A DNA stretch of 64,000 bases. Origin: Shewanella gelidii (lineage in GTDB: Bacteria; Pseudomonadota; Gammaproteobacteria; Enterobacterales; Shewanellaceae). Each line of letters opens with the position of its first letter. Within the stretch, counting starts at the first letter, position 1. A program made the translations under genes and the position numbers. Below the pieces are notes generated by a model, which saw only the letters and a list, made by a program, of their open reading frames with translations, searched no databases and was not told the DNA's origin. The DNA is taken from the NCBI RefSeq assembly GCF_014647855.1, contig NZ_BMPZ01000001.1, positions 496,001 through 560,000 of the forward strand. The letters run 5' to 3'. Positions 38,201 through 47,883 of the stretch are shown here, piece after piece.

Positions 38201-38959
38201 CTAATTATTAATAACTAGAGTGATTTCGTCTACTTTACGAGCACGCAAGGCAACAATTTCGCCCCCTTCTCCATATCCATCTGCGAGCGAGCCTTCACTT
38301 CGACGAAGCAATTCAACTTCAACATCGCAGCTTTGCTCTCTATCTAGATCCTGTATTTCATTTAAAAATGCAGTATTCAGGTTGACGTTGTAATTCCCAT
38401 CGTCAGCTGTCATAAAATCCTTTGCTAGTGCCACAGTGCCACCTGTAGATGTGCCACAACTAACACTTACATTAACTTTCATTTCACTATCAGATAATGC
38501 AGAGTTCCATTGCACACTCAATGGTGTATCAGAAAAAATCCTTTGTTCTTCCTCTGGCTCCACTATATCAAAAGCTAAAGGCAACTCCACATTCGAACCT
38601 AAAATATCGGGTTCTCCATTTCTATAAAAATCAATGGTAAACAACGTCACTTCCCGTGTTACTTGCACATGGGTTTGATAGTCAATATCTAGAAAATCAG
38701 TATCATGTTTAAGTTCACTGGTTTCCCCATTCACAGTAACTTCCAGCTTTTCCCCATCAGAAAGCTCAACGTTAGTACCGCTAAAACCTCCTACATTCAG
38801 TTCAGCAGTTACTTTCGCAGTTGGCCCTGCATTTCTATCCTCTATCTTTATTGATGCCCACAGCGCATTATTATCAATATTATCGGACTCGGTTGAACTC
38901 AAACAACCTGAAATAGCGAATGGTACAATCAAAAAAACAGTACATTTTTGAATAGACAT
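38201..38959 (-). CDS. Lipoprotein of unknown function
   Basis: A 252-residue protein with a lipobox (ISGC, Cys19). The rest is acidic and beta-rich, with no recognised domain. Two later Cys (in VSVSCGTS and EQSCDVEV) could pair in a disulfide. The segment PLAFDIVEPEEEQRIFSDTPLSV resembles the edge of an Ig-like fold. It is flanked by two copies of the same terminator type and appears to be its own unit. Confidence 0.72.
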   Translation of the reverse strand: MSIQKCTVFLIVPFAISGCLSSTESDNIDNNALWASIKIEDRNAGPTAKVTAELNVGGFSGTNVELSDGEKLEVTVNGETSELKHDTDFLDIDYQTHVQVTREVTLFTIDFYRNGEPDILGSNVELPLAFDIVEPEEEQRIFSDTPLSVQWNSALSDSEMKVNVSVSCGTSTGGTVALAKDFMTADDGNYNVNLNTAFLNEIQDLDREQSCDVEVELLRRSEGSLADGYGEGGEIVALRARKVDEITLVINN

Positions 38960-39102
38960 AACTTAATTCCTTGTTATCTATACATGGGATATATGAAAGG
39001 CACGACTCTATTTTCATACTTAACGCATACACTAAATATTAGGCAATTGATTTTCAATACTCTATTGTAAATTCAACTCAAAATTTCAGCAGACCCCACA
39101 AC

Positions 39103-39126
39103 AAAAAAACCAGCCCGAAGGCTGGT
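39103..39126 (-). terminator. Terminator of prfB-lysS (UUCG loop)
   Basis: Minus strand: ACCAGCC-TTCG-GGCTGGT followed by a run of T, 30 nt beyond the lysS stop codon. Confidence 0.9.
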
Positions 39127-39156
39127 TTCTAATGGCTAGCTATTCGCTCTACAAAT

Positions 39157-40659
39157 TTAAGTCTGTGGGCGCAGTGCAGGGAATAGAATCACGTCACGAA
39201 TCGTGTGAGTGTTTGTAAATAGCATCACCAAACGGTCAATGCCGATACCTTGTCCAGCTGTTGGCGGTAAGCCATGTTCAAGTGCTGCGATGTAATCTGC
39301 ATCATAGAACATCGCTTCATCGTCACCAGCGTCTTTGGCATCAACTTGCGCTTTAAAGCGGTTGTCTTGATCTTCTGCATCATTCAGCTCAGAGAAACCA
39401 TTTGCCACTTCACGGCCACCGATGAAGAACTCGAAGCGATCAGTAATAAAGTGGTTATCATCGTTGCGACGAGCCAGCGGCGAAATATCTGCAGGGTAAC
39501 CAGTAATAAAGGTTGGCTGCATTAATTGCGGCTCAGCAGTCTCACCAAAGATTTCCTCAAGCAATTGACCACAGGTCCAGAAGCTCTCCACTTCAATATG
39601 CAGGCTCTTGGCTAGCTTACGCATAAACTCAACGTCTTTCACCTCTTCATAGGTCATAGACTGAATTTCAGCATTGTCAGGGTTATATTTTTTGATTGCA
39701 TCCAGCATGCTCAAACGCGCATAGGGACCACCAAAATCAACCGTGTGCTCACCGTATGGTAGCTGTGGCGACCCACAAAGCTCAACTGCGATAGAGCTCA
39801 ACATCTCTTCGGTCAAGTCCATCAGATCATTGTAATCTGCATACGCCATATAGAATTCCATCATGGTGAATTCAGGGTTATGACGCGGCGATAGGCCTTC
39901 GTTACGGAAGTTACGGTTAACTTCAAACACCCGCTCAAACCCACCGACAACCAAACGCTTCAAATATAACTCTGGCGCAATACGTAAATACATTTCGATA
40001 TCGAGCGCGTTATGATGTGTAATGAAAGGTCGAGCTGACGCGCCACCAGGAATGGTGTGCATCATCGGCGTTTCTACTTCCATGAACTCTTTTTTGACCA
40101 TGAAATTACGAATCGCAGTCACAACTTTAGAACGCATCACAAAAGCATTACGAGACTCTTCGTTCACAATTAAGTCAACGTAACGCTGGCGGTAACGAGT
40201 CTCTTGATCTTGCAAACCATGGAATTTCTCAGGTAAAGGACGCAGAGCTTTGGTTAGTAGCTGATACTCTTCCATGTTGACATACAAATCACCCTTACCA
40301 GAAAGGTGTAATTGACCGGTAACACCTATAATGTCACCAATATCTAACCCTTGATAAGTTGCTTTCAAATCTTTTTGAACGGGTTTGCCTGCATAGGCTT
40401 GGATACGACCACTGACGTCTTGCAACACAAGAAATGGGCCACGCTTTGCCATAATTCGACCCGCGATAGAGCGCTGTACGCCCATCTCTTCGAGCGCTTC
40501 TTTGCTATATTGGCCATATTCAGCCTGAATATCCGCAGCCTTGTGTTTTCGATCGAAGTTATTTGGGTGACCATTCGCCGGACAGTTTTCGCGGATGTGC
40601 GCAAGTTTGGCACGACGCTCTGCAATTAGCTTGTTTTCATCTTGAACTTGTTCAGTCAT
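39157..40659 (-). CDS. lysS: Lysyl-tRNA synthetase, class II
   Basis: Class II synthetase that charges tRNA-Lys, 500 residues. The N-terminal OB-fold anticodon-binding domain is seen in [21 protein letters not shown]. Motif 1 lies in [22 protein letters not shown], motif 2 in [28 protein letters not shown] (split by the dimer loop) and motif 3 in [13 protein letters not shown]. It lies 12 nt downstream of prfB, the conserved prfB-lysS operon. Confidence 0.97.
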   Translation of the reverse strand: MTEQVQDENKLIAERRAKLAHIRENCPANGHPNNFDRKHKAADIQAEYGQYSKEALEEMGVQRSIAGRIMAKRGPFLVLQDVSGRIQAYAGKPVQKDLKATYQGLDIGDIIGVTGQLHLSGKGDLYVNMEEYQLLTKALRPLPEKFHGLQDQETRYRQRYVDLIVNEESRNAFVMRSKVVTAIRNFMVKKEFMEVETPMMHTIPGGASARPFITHHNALDIEMYLRIAPELYLKRLVVGGFERVFEVNRNFRNEGLSPRHNPEFTMMEFYMAYADYNDLMDLTEEMLSSIAVELCGSPQLPYGEHTVDFGGPYARLSMLDAIKKYNPDNAEIQSMTYEEVKDVEFMRKLAKSLHIEVESFWTCGQLLEEIFGETAEPQLMQPTFITGYPADISPLARRNDDNHFITDRFEFFIGGREVANGFSELNDAEDQDNRFKAQVDAKDAGDDEAMFYDADYIAALEHGLPPTAGQGIGIDRLVMLFTNTHTIRDVILFPALRPQT

Positions 40660-40671
40660 CTTCTTCTCTCG

Positions 40672-41770
40672 TTACAGGCCTGACTTCAGGCTGGCTTCAA
40701 TAAACTTGTCCAGGTCGCCATCAAGGACGCTCTGAGTATTACGGTTTTCTACGCCGGTACGTAAATCTTTAATTCTGGCATCATCCAATACATAGGAGCG
40801 GATTTGGCTACCCCAACCAATATCAGACTTAGCATCTTCTGCAGCTTGTTTATCTGCATTTTGTTTGAGCATTTCAAGCTCATATAATTTAGCCTTCAGC
40901 TGTTTCATCGCTGAATCACGGTTTTTATGTTGCGAGCGATCATTTTGGCACTGAACAACCGTATTGGTCGGTAAGTGAGTAATCCGGATCGCGGACTCAG
41001 TTTTGTTCACATGCTGACCACCTGCGCCCGAAGCGCGATAAGTGTCGACACGCAAGTCAGCAGGATTGATATCAATCTCAATGGAGTCGTCAATCTCTGG
41101 GTAAACAAACACAGAGCAAAATGAAGTATGGCGTTTACCGGAAGAATCAAAAGGCGACTTTCGTACTAAGCGATGGACACCGGTTTCGGTTCTTAACCAA
41201 CCAAAAGCGTACTCACCGGTAAACTTAATCGTTGCGCCTTTTATTCCTGCGACATCACCATCTGTTACTTCTATCAATTCAGGTTTGTAATCGTGGGCTT
41301 CGCCCCAGCGCAGGAACATGCGCAACACCATATTAGCCCAATCTTGAGCTTCAGTGCCGCCCGAGCCTGATTGAATATCTAAGTAACAATCGGCCGTATC
41401 ATGTTTACCAGAGAACATACGACGGAATTCAAGCTCCTCTAATCGCTTCTCTAGTTCATCAAGCTCACTGCTGGCGTCATTGAACGTTTCTTCATCGTCT
41501 TCTTCGACGGCGAGTTCAACTAACCCTTCGACATCTTCTAACCCAGAATCCATATCATCAATGGTTTTCACAACGGCTTCGAGTGCAGCACGTTCTTTAC
41601 CCAACGCTTGGGCATTCTCAGGGTCATTCCACACTTCAGAGCTTTCCAGCTCACGGCTTACCTCTTCTAGACGCTCTTGTTTTGCGTCATAGTCAAAGGT
41701 ACCCCCTCAGGAGTTCTGTACGGTCTGACAGCTCCTTGATTTTGAATTTTACCGGATTTACTTCAAACAT
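40672..41770 (-). CDS. prfB: Peptide chain release factor 2, with programmed +1 frameshift
   Basis: RF2 ends translation at UGA and UAA. It is encoded in two frames: 41770-41696 gives the 25-residue start [20 protein letters not shown] plus LRGYL, then an in-frame TGA (41695-41693) is bypassed by slipping +1, continuing from 41694 with DYDAKQERL. The total is 365 residues, the E. coli length. The SPF stop-codon recognition motif (KSPFDSSG) and the GGQ catalytic motif ([12 protein letters not shown]) are intact. Low RF2 raises frameshifting, giving autoregulation. It is cotranscribed with lysS. Confidence 0.97.
41691..41707 (-). promoter_or_regulatory. prfB: prfB programmed frameshift site
   Basis: Minus strand AGGGGGTACCTTTGACT: an internal Shine-Dalgarno-like AGGGGG, then the slippery CTT codon before the TGA stop and a following C. 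The arrangement matches the classical RF2 site. Confidence 0.95.
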
Positions 41771-42061
41771 GTTTTTTCAACTTGTTACGATTAATCGATT
41801 TGCAAGGGCGGCATTTTAACCTATGCCATCATTGAAACCTAGGCTCAATTCAGGTTTATGCTGAATATTTTTGCAAATAATTATAATCCCTAGGCACACA
41901 ATTCCCTTGAAGAATTGTCTCTGGCTACCCTTTGGAGGACAGAATCAATAATGACGCTTAAAAACGAATAATATGGTTTCATCTCAACTATAGAGCATCT
42001 CCCGTGCACGACAGTTTGGCCGAAGAATTAGTCCATTCAATATTTGGCTATACTTATAACT

Positions 42062-43045
42062 ATGGAAACCCGAGATGATATTTGCTGCTATCACGAAGAC
42101 GAGGGCTTTTCGTGTAGCGAGCCAGCCGGAGATTCCGGTCTTTGCTACTGGCACGACCCAAGAATAACTAAAAATCGCCCTGACGATGCTAAACGCCTTG
42201 AAGCTTACGCCCAAAGTGGCGGTATGATGCGCGGACTCGCGTTAAAAAGAGCAAATTTAGCAGGCATTGATTTAGTCAAACATCATTCCAAAACCGGTTA
42301 TGACATGAGTTTCTGTGAGCTATACCGTGCCGATCTTAATGGCTCTCACTTATTCAACCTCAATCTTGAAAATGCCAGCCTGATGAAAGCCGATCTTCGT
42401 GAAGCCAATATTCATTGTGCAAATTTATTAAACTGTAATTTATTGGGTGCGAAATGGCGCGGCGCAAGAATAGAGAACATCAAGCTTGGACAACGAATAA
42501 AACAAGAAAATCTCGCGATTCAAGCACGACAAGTCGGTGAAAGGGATATTGCCAAAGACTACTTTGAGCAAGCAGAAGAGATCTACCGTGACCTTCGTAA
42601 AGCGGCAGAAAAAGAAGGGTTGTTTACTTTTGCAGGACATTGTTTACGTCAAGAATTGGTCATGCGACGTCAACAAATGCCTAAATTTAGCTGCGCTCGG
42701 GTTCTAAGCAAAGCGACCGATCTGTTTTGCGGCTATGGAGAAGCACCATTGCGAGTCATTGTTTTCTCTGCTTTGTTCATCCTCATTTGCGCAATCCTTT
42801 ACCTCTTTACTGGGCTCAAGTTCGATGGCACCGTTCATGTATTTTCAGCACAGCACGACCTTGCAACTAATGTCTCGCTATTTTTCAACTGTATATACTA
42901 TTCGGTCGTCACCTTTACGACCTTAGGATATGGTGACTTTACGCCCATTGGATTAAGTCGTGCGATTGCGGCAATGGAAGCTTTTACTGGCAGTTTTACC
43001 ATCGCATTGTTTGTTGTGGTATTTGTAAAAAAAATGACGCGCTAA
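42062..43045 (+). CDS. Pentapeptide-repeat two-helix ion channel with Cys/His head
   Basis: A 327-residue membrane protein. The N-terminus has a Cys/His cluster (ICCYHEDEGFSCSEP then LCYWHDP) that looks like a small zinc site. Pentapeptide repeats (A-x-L/F pattern, such as LKRANLAGIDL and LMKADLREANI) span about residues 55-140. A helical linker follows with AKDYFEQAEEIYRDLRKAA. The C-terminus is a two-TM channel module (TM near 225-245 and 295-320) with the selectivity filter TTLGYGDF, typical of K+ channels. The ATG at 42062 is preferred over TTG at 42044; no strong ribosome-binding site is visible. Gating by the soluble head is inference. Confidence 0.85.
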   Translation: METRDDICCYHEDEGFSCSEPAGDSGLCYWHDPRITKNRPDDAKRLEAYAQSGGMMRGLALKRANLAGIDLVKHHSKTGYDMSFCELYRADLNGSHLFNLNLENASLMKADLREANIHCANLLNCNLLGAKWRGARIENIKLGQRIKQENLAIQARQVGERDIAKDYFEQAEEIYRDLRKAAEKEGLFTFAGHCLRQELVMRRQQMPKFSCARVLSKATDLFCGYGEAPLRVIVFSALFILICAILYLFTGLKFDGTVHVFSAQHDLATNVSLFFNCIYYSVVTFTTLGYGDFTPIGLSRAIAAMEAFTGSFTIALFVVVFVKKMTR

Positions 43046-43551
43046 CAATAATAACATCGGGGAATACAATGATTGTTTCAGCAACAATATTGAACACAAT
43101 ACCCACATAACAAGTGCGTATATATGTACCCAATTAGAGATATTTAGTCACCCAAGCCAGTTTAACAAGTAAGTCACATATACTGCTGACAAAAACAGCA
43201 GCACAGCTCAGACCAGTGGGCTCCTAGCGCAAAAACGCTGAAATACTGGTCAAACCAGAATTTGTAATCCATTGATTTTAAAGGGGTCAAATATCAGACT
43301 TTAGTCTAATATTAACTTAAATGATCTAGATCACATATAAATGCATGCTAGCCAGCTTAAACTGCACAATAGGCCGAACATCTGTGAATACATCTGCAAA
43401 TTTAGTGAAAACTTAAACAGCATTCGCTGCATGAAAAAACACCGTAGGTATACTCTCTTTATTCTGCCTTACCCTACAAGCCAAAAATAGCTCATTGCAA
43501 ATGCAAGCAGTTAAGAAATAAATGGCACTGAACCGAAATAAAGGCCTCGCG
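43046..43551. other. Upstream region of the formate dehydrogenase gene
   Basis: About 500 nt. It contains a short hairpin (CTGCTG/CAGCAG, about 43184-43202) and an FNR-like palindrome (listed separately). No gene is seen. Confidence 0.45.
43322..43333. promoter_or_regulatory. FNR-like palindrome upstream of formate dehydrogenase
   Basis: A perfect 12-bp palindrome TGATCTAGATCA, matching the TGAT-N4-ATCA core recognised by FNR-type regulators. It lies about 220 nt before the translation start. Function is inferred from the core match and the anaerobic theme of the downstream gene. Confidence 0.38.
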
Positions 43552-46500
43552 ATGATAGATATCAAAATCGATGGCAAGTCGCTATCTTTAGCGCAGGGTG
43601 ACAACTTATTAAAAGTTGCTACTACTGCGGGCGTAAGCATCCCTAGTCTATGTGACTATTCCCATGATGCTGGCAAACAACACTGCAACTTGTGCCAAGT
43701 CCAGATTAAAAACAACGATGGCAGCGAACGCTGTGTTCGTGCTTGTGAAACACAGGCAGAGTCGGGCATGGATGTGATCACACAATCCAGCTACCTCAGT
43801 AAAGTTCGTCAAGCCGCTTTGAAAGAAATCTTGAGCGACCATTTCGCCGACTGTGAGGCTCCTTGCCAAACCGCATGCCCTGCAGGAGTAGATGTACAGT
43901 CTTACCTGTACCATATTGCCCAAGGTGATCACAAAGAAGCAGTCAAAGTCATTAAAGAGACTTTGCCGTTGCCGCTTTCGATTGGCCGCGTTTGCCCCGC
44001 ATTTTGTGAAACCGAATGTCGCCGGGGCTTGGTTGATGAGCCAGTTGCGATTCGCCAGCTCAAGCGCCATGCCGCAGACCTTGATTTAAACGATGCTGAC
44101 ACCTATGTGCCACCTAGAGCACCTGCGACCGGTAAAAAAGTTGCCATTATTGGAAGTGGCCCTGCTGGATTAAGTGCGGGTTACTATTTATCAAACAATG
44201 GCCATGAGGTCACGGTGATTGAGTCTAGCCCTAAAGCTGGGGGCTGGCTTCGATATGGTATTCCTGAATACCGTTTGCCAAAGGCCATTCTAGATAAAGA
44301 AATCGAACTACTCACTCGTAACGGCATGGATATCCAAACCGGCGTCCGCCTCGGGCGCGATACCAACCTCACCGAGCTTGTCGCGGATTACGATGCCGTT
44401 TGTTTAGCCATTGGCGCACAAAAAGCGGTGCCTATGAATTACCCAGGAAGTGACTTAGATGGCTGCTACCTTGGTGTCGATTATCTGCGCGACTATTGCA
44501 CAGACCAAAAATTAGTAACGGGTAAAAAAGTCGCCGTCATCGGTGGCGGTAATACAGCGATTGATTGTGCTCGTACCGCATTACGCGCAGGCGCAGACGT
44601 CACGCTAATCTATCGTCGTGGCCGCGATGAAATGCCCGCAGAACCATACGAAATTCATGAAGCAGAAGTGGAAGGCGTTAAATTCCATTTCCTAACCAAC
44701 CCTGTTGAAAACCATGCCGACGAAAATGGCCGGGTAAGATCGATAACGCTTGCCAAGATGGCTTTAGGCGAACCAGATGACTCAGGTCGACGCTCTCCTA
44801 AACCCACTGGTGAAACGTTTGAGCAAGAGTTCGATACAGTGATTCCCGCGGTCTCTCAGCAAGTCGACTTAGAGTTTCTGGAACAACCAGAAAACCATGT
44901 TACTAGTGGCGAGCTTGCCCTCACTCGCTGGAAGACATTCCTAGGTTGTGAGCAAACCATGTCTGCGGGTGTCGATAAGCTTTTTGTTATTGGTGACTCG
45001 CGCACTGGACCTGCGACCGCTGTGGCTGCAGTTGGTGACGGTCGTAAAGCTGCTATCGCCATTGAGAAACAACTCAAAGAAGGCTTAACCTGTAATCTAG
45101 AGCCCGCTGAATTCAATTCGATTAAAGCAAAGAAAACGGCATCTTTATCTGTAGAGTTATACCCTGAGGTAAAACCGACACCACGCTTAAAAATGCCTGA
45201 ATTAGGTGAATTACGCCGAATTATGGATTTTGCGGAAGTCGAACTTGGCTTTATTCCAGATGAAGCCATGAAAGAAGCTGCGCGTTGTCTTGAATGTGCT
45301 TGCCAAGCAAATACAGATTGTAAACTGCGAGATTACGCCACCGAGTATAAAGTCGATGGCATGAAGTTAGATCAGAGCCAAGCGCGTAAATTTAAAGTCG
45401 ATGATAGCGCGCCGTTTATTACCTTTGATGCTAACCGCTGTATCAGTTGTGGCGCCTGTGTTGAGGCATGTCACAACCAAAGTGGCCATAACGCAATTTG
45501 CTTTGAGCGCGATAGCTATCAAGCCCTGCCCCTATCGCTAACGGCGAATGAGGAATTACAGCGCACTGCACCTCGTGTAGGCTTTAAAGCGTCAATGGAT
45601 GATAGTGATTGTGTTCAATGTGGTAATTGTGTTCAAGTCTGCCCAACTGGCGCACTGGTTGATGCTCGAGATAAGACACAAGGTCGCACCATTGAGTTGA
45701 AGAAAACGTCAACCGTCTGTACCTATTGCGGAGTTGGCTGTCGTGTTGAGCTTCATGTGGATGAAGCCAAAAACAAAATTATGCGTGTAACCGGTGATGA
45801 CACATCACCAGTCAACGAGGGGATGCTTTGCGTTAAAGGCCGCTCAGGATTTGACTTCTTACAAAGTCCGAAACGCTTGACAACACCGCTTATCCGGAAA
45901 GATGGCGAGCTACAACCTGCAAGTTGGGATGAGGCCGTTGAATATATCGCGACTCGTTTGACCAAAACGAAAGCAGATTATGGGTCCCATGCGATTTCAG
46001 CCTTGTCATCGGCCAAAGCAACAAACGAAGAAAACTTTGTATTACAGAAGTTTATTCGTAATGTTATCGGTACTAACAATATTGATCATTGCGCACGACT
46101 ATGTCACTCCTCCACGGTAACAGGCTTACGCGCAACCGTTGGCAGTGGTGCAATGACCAACGATATTCCAAGCATCAAGCAATCCGATCTGATTTTCATC
46201 CTCGGTTCTGACACGACCTGCGCACACCCGATTATCGCATCCCATATTAAGAATGCGATCCAAGAACGTGGTGCTCGCCTTATGGTTGCAGATCCAAAGA
46301 AAGTCGGTATTGCCGATAGTGCTGAGCTTTACGTTGCCCAAAAACCTGGCACCGATGTCATGTTGCTCAACGCCATCATGCAACAAATTATCCTGAATGA
46401 TTGGCATGACCTTGATTATATCAATGCCCGAACGCAAGGATTTGCGGCGCTAAAAGATGAACTCCTTAAAGAGGACTACAGTCTAGAAAATGCAGCGATC

Positions 46501-47766
46501 ATTACGGGAGTTAGCGAACAAGACATTGCCGCAATGGCACGCATGATCGGTACGGCCAAGAAAACAGCTATCTACTATGCAATGGGAATTACCCAGCATA
46601 CTTCTGGCCATGACAATGTCACCACGATCTCAAACCTACAATTAATTACGGGTAACCTCGGAATTGATGGCGCAGGGATTAACCCATTACGTGGCCAAAG
46701 TAATGTTCAAGGCGCATGCGATATGGGTGCGCTATACAACTATTACCCGGGCTACCAAAAAACGAACATCCCTGAACATAAGGATGCCTTTGCCAAGGCT
46801 TGGAAAAATGACAACCTTGCAACGGAGCCGGGCTTCTCCGCGACGGAAATGATGCATGCTGTCACCCAAGGTAAACTCAAGGCTCTCTATGTCATGGGTG
46901 AAAACCCAGTGCTGAGCGATCCCGATCAAGCACACGTATTAGAGGCACTCAATCAAATAGAACTCTTGATTGTCCAAGATATCTTTATGACTGAAACTGC
47001 TGAGCTTGCTCATGTGGTTCTCCCTGCTGCTGCATTTGCAGAAAAGCGTGGACACTTCACGAATACCGAGCGCCGAGTTCAACAGCTGCGCGTTGCCATG
47101 CAGCCGCCAGGTCAGGCTCTTGAAGATTGGAAGATTATCCAAAACATAGCAAAAGCTATGGGCGCAGATTGGAACTATCAATCTGAAAAAGATATTTGGG
47201 CCGAAGTAAACCAAGTCACACCCCAATATCGCGGTATCACATGGGAGCGCTTAGAAAATAACATCAATGGTATCCAATGGCCTTGTCCTGATGAAAACCA
47301 CCCAGGAACCCCGATATTGCATGTTGATGAGTTTATTCGCGGCACGGGGCAATTGAAGCCTGTAGGCTATCGATTACCTGCGGAAATGCCGGATAAAGAT
47401 TACCCACTAACGCTATCAACTGGGCGTCTACTTGAGCAATTCCATACAGGTACGCTCACACGTAAAACGCCAGGGCTTGATCTACTTGCTTCACCAAAAG
47501 TAATGATTTCAGTCTACGATGCCGAAAAATTGGGTGTAGGCAATGGCGACATGCTTAAGCTCAGTACGCGCCGTGGCGAGATTGAGATTGCAGCCTTTGT
47601 CACGAAGCGCGCTCAAATTGGTGTGTTATTCCTGCCCTTCCACTTTGCAGAGTCCGCAGCAAATAAGCTAACGATTAACGCCTTAGATCCGGTGTCCAAG
47701 ATCCCTGAATTTAAGATTTGCGCAGTTAAAGCAGAGAAAGTTAAACCGAAGCAGCAAGCAAGCTAA
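43552..47766 (+). CDS. fdhA: Formate dehydrogenase alpha subunit fused to GltD-like NAD(P)H module
   Basis: A 1404-residue predicted cytosolic fusion. In order: a NuoG-type [2Fe-2S] domain (CDYSHDAGKQHCNLCQ); a GltD-like Fe-S segment (CEAPCQTACP, VCPAFCETECRRG); FAD (GSGPAGLSAGYYL) and NAD(P) (GGGNTAIDCARTAL) Rossmann folds; two [4Fe-4S] sites (CISCGACVEAC, CVQCGNCVQVCP); the Mo-enzyme [4Fe-4S] (CTYCGVGC); and a bis-MGD catalytic domain. The active-site CARLCHSSTV has Cys where E. coli FdhF has selenocysteine, with the catalytic His next to it. It would oxidise formate and pass electrons to NAD(P)+, or the reverse. ATG 43552 has AAAGG upstream; ATG 43522 is possible. No fdhD or accessory subunit is adjacent. 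Confidence 0.9.
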   Translation: MIDIKIDGKSLSLAQGDNLLKVATTAGVSIPSLCDYSHDAGKQHCNLCQVQIKNNDGSERCVRACETQAESGMDVITQSSYLSKVRQAALKEILSDHFADCEAPCQTACPAGVDVQSYLYHIAQGDHKEAVKVIKETLPLPLSIGRVCPAFCETECRRGLVDEPVAIRQLKRHAADLDLNDADTYVPPRAPATGKKVAIIGSGPAGLSAGYYLSNNGHEVTVIESSPKAGGWLRYGIPEYRLPKAILDKEIELLTRNGMDIQTGVRLGRDTNLTELVADYDAVCLAIGAQKAVPMNYPGSDLDGCYLGVDYLRDYCTDQKLVTGKKVAVIGGGNTAIDCARTALRAGADVTLIYRRGRDEMPAEPYEIHEAEVEGVKFHFLTNPVENHADENGRVRSITLAKMALGEPDDSGRRSPKPTGETFEQEFDTVIPAVSQQVDLEFLEQPENHVTSGELALTRWKTFLGCEQTMSAGVDKLFVIGDSRTGPATAVAAVGDGRKAAIAIEKQLKEGLTCNLEPAEFNSIKAKKTASLSVELYPEVKPTPRLKMPELGELRRIMDFAEVELGFIPDEAMKEAARCLECACQANTDCKLRDYATEYKVDGMKLDQSQARKFKVDDSAPFITFDANRCISCGACVEACHNQSGHNAICFERDSYQALPLSLTANEELQRTAPRVGFKASMDDSDCVQCGNCVQVCPTGALVDARDKTQGRTIELKKTSTVCTYCGVGCRVELHVDEAKNKIMRVTGDDTSPVNEGMLCVKGRSGFDFLQSPKRLTTPLIRKDGELQPASWDEAVEYIATRLTKTKADYGSHAISALSSAKATNEENFVLQKFIRNVIGTNNIDHCARLCHSSTVTGLRATVGSGAMTNDIPSIKQSDLIFILGSDTTCAHPIIASHIKNAIQERGARLMVADPKKVGIADSAELYVAQKPGTDVMLLNAIMQQIILNDWHDLDYINARTQGFAALKDELLKEDYSLENAAIITGVSEQDIAAMARMIGTAKKTAIYYAMGITQHTSGHDNVTTISNLQLITGNLGIDGAGINPLRGQSNVQGACDMGALYNYYPGYQKTNIPEHKDAFAKAWKNDNLATEPGFSATEMMHAVTQGKLKALYVMGENPVLSDPDQAHVLEALNQIELLIVQDIFMTETAELAHVVLPAAAFAEKRGHFTNTERRVQQLRVAMQPPGQALEDWKIIQNIAKAMGADWNYQSEKDIWAEVNQVTPQYRGITWERLENNINGIQWPCPDENHPGTPILHVDEFIRGTGQLKPVGYRLPAEMPDKDYPLTLSTGRLLEQFHTGTLTRKTPGLDLLASPKVMISVYDAEKLGVGNGDMLKLSTRRGEIEIAAFVTKRAQIGVLFLPFHFAESAANKLTINALDPVSKIPEFKICAVKAEKVKPKQQAS

Positions 47767-47813
47767 ACCGTAAGCATTGATGTGATCACGTATCACACCA
47801 TGAACCCATAAAG

Positions 47814-47847
47814 AGCGGGCAAAGGTATTCACTTTTGCCCGCTTTTT
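47814..47847 (+). terminator. Terminator of formate dehydrogenase gene
   Basis: A 10-bp stem AGCGGGCAAA/TTTGCCCGCT (47814-47823 with 47834-47843), a 10-nt loop and a T run. It lies between convergent genes and may also serve the minus-strand KAS III unit. Confidence 0.87.
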
Positions 47848-47883
47848 ATGGGTTGAATATCCGACTTAGCGAGGTTTCAAAAT

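Noticed and set aside
41951-41971. Six-codon frame after GGAGGA upstream of the ion channel gene
   Set aside because: Too short to support as a leader peptide, and no attenuator structure follows.
47781-47797. TGTGAT-CACGT-ATCACA inverted repeat resembling a CRP site
   Set aside because: The spacing is off by one from the TGTGA-N6-TCACA consensus and it lies between convergent gene ends, where no promoter is expected.
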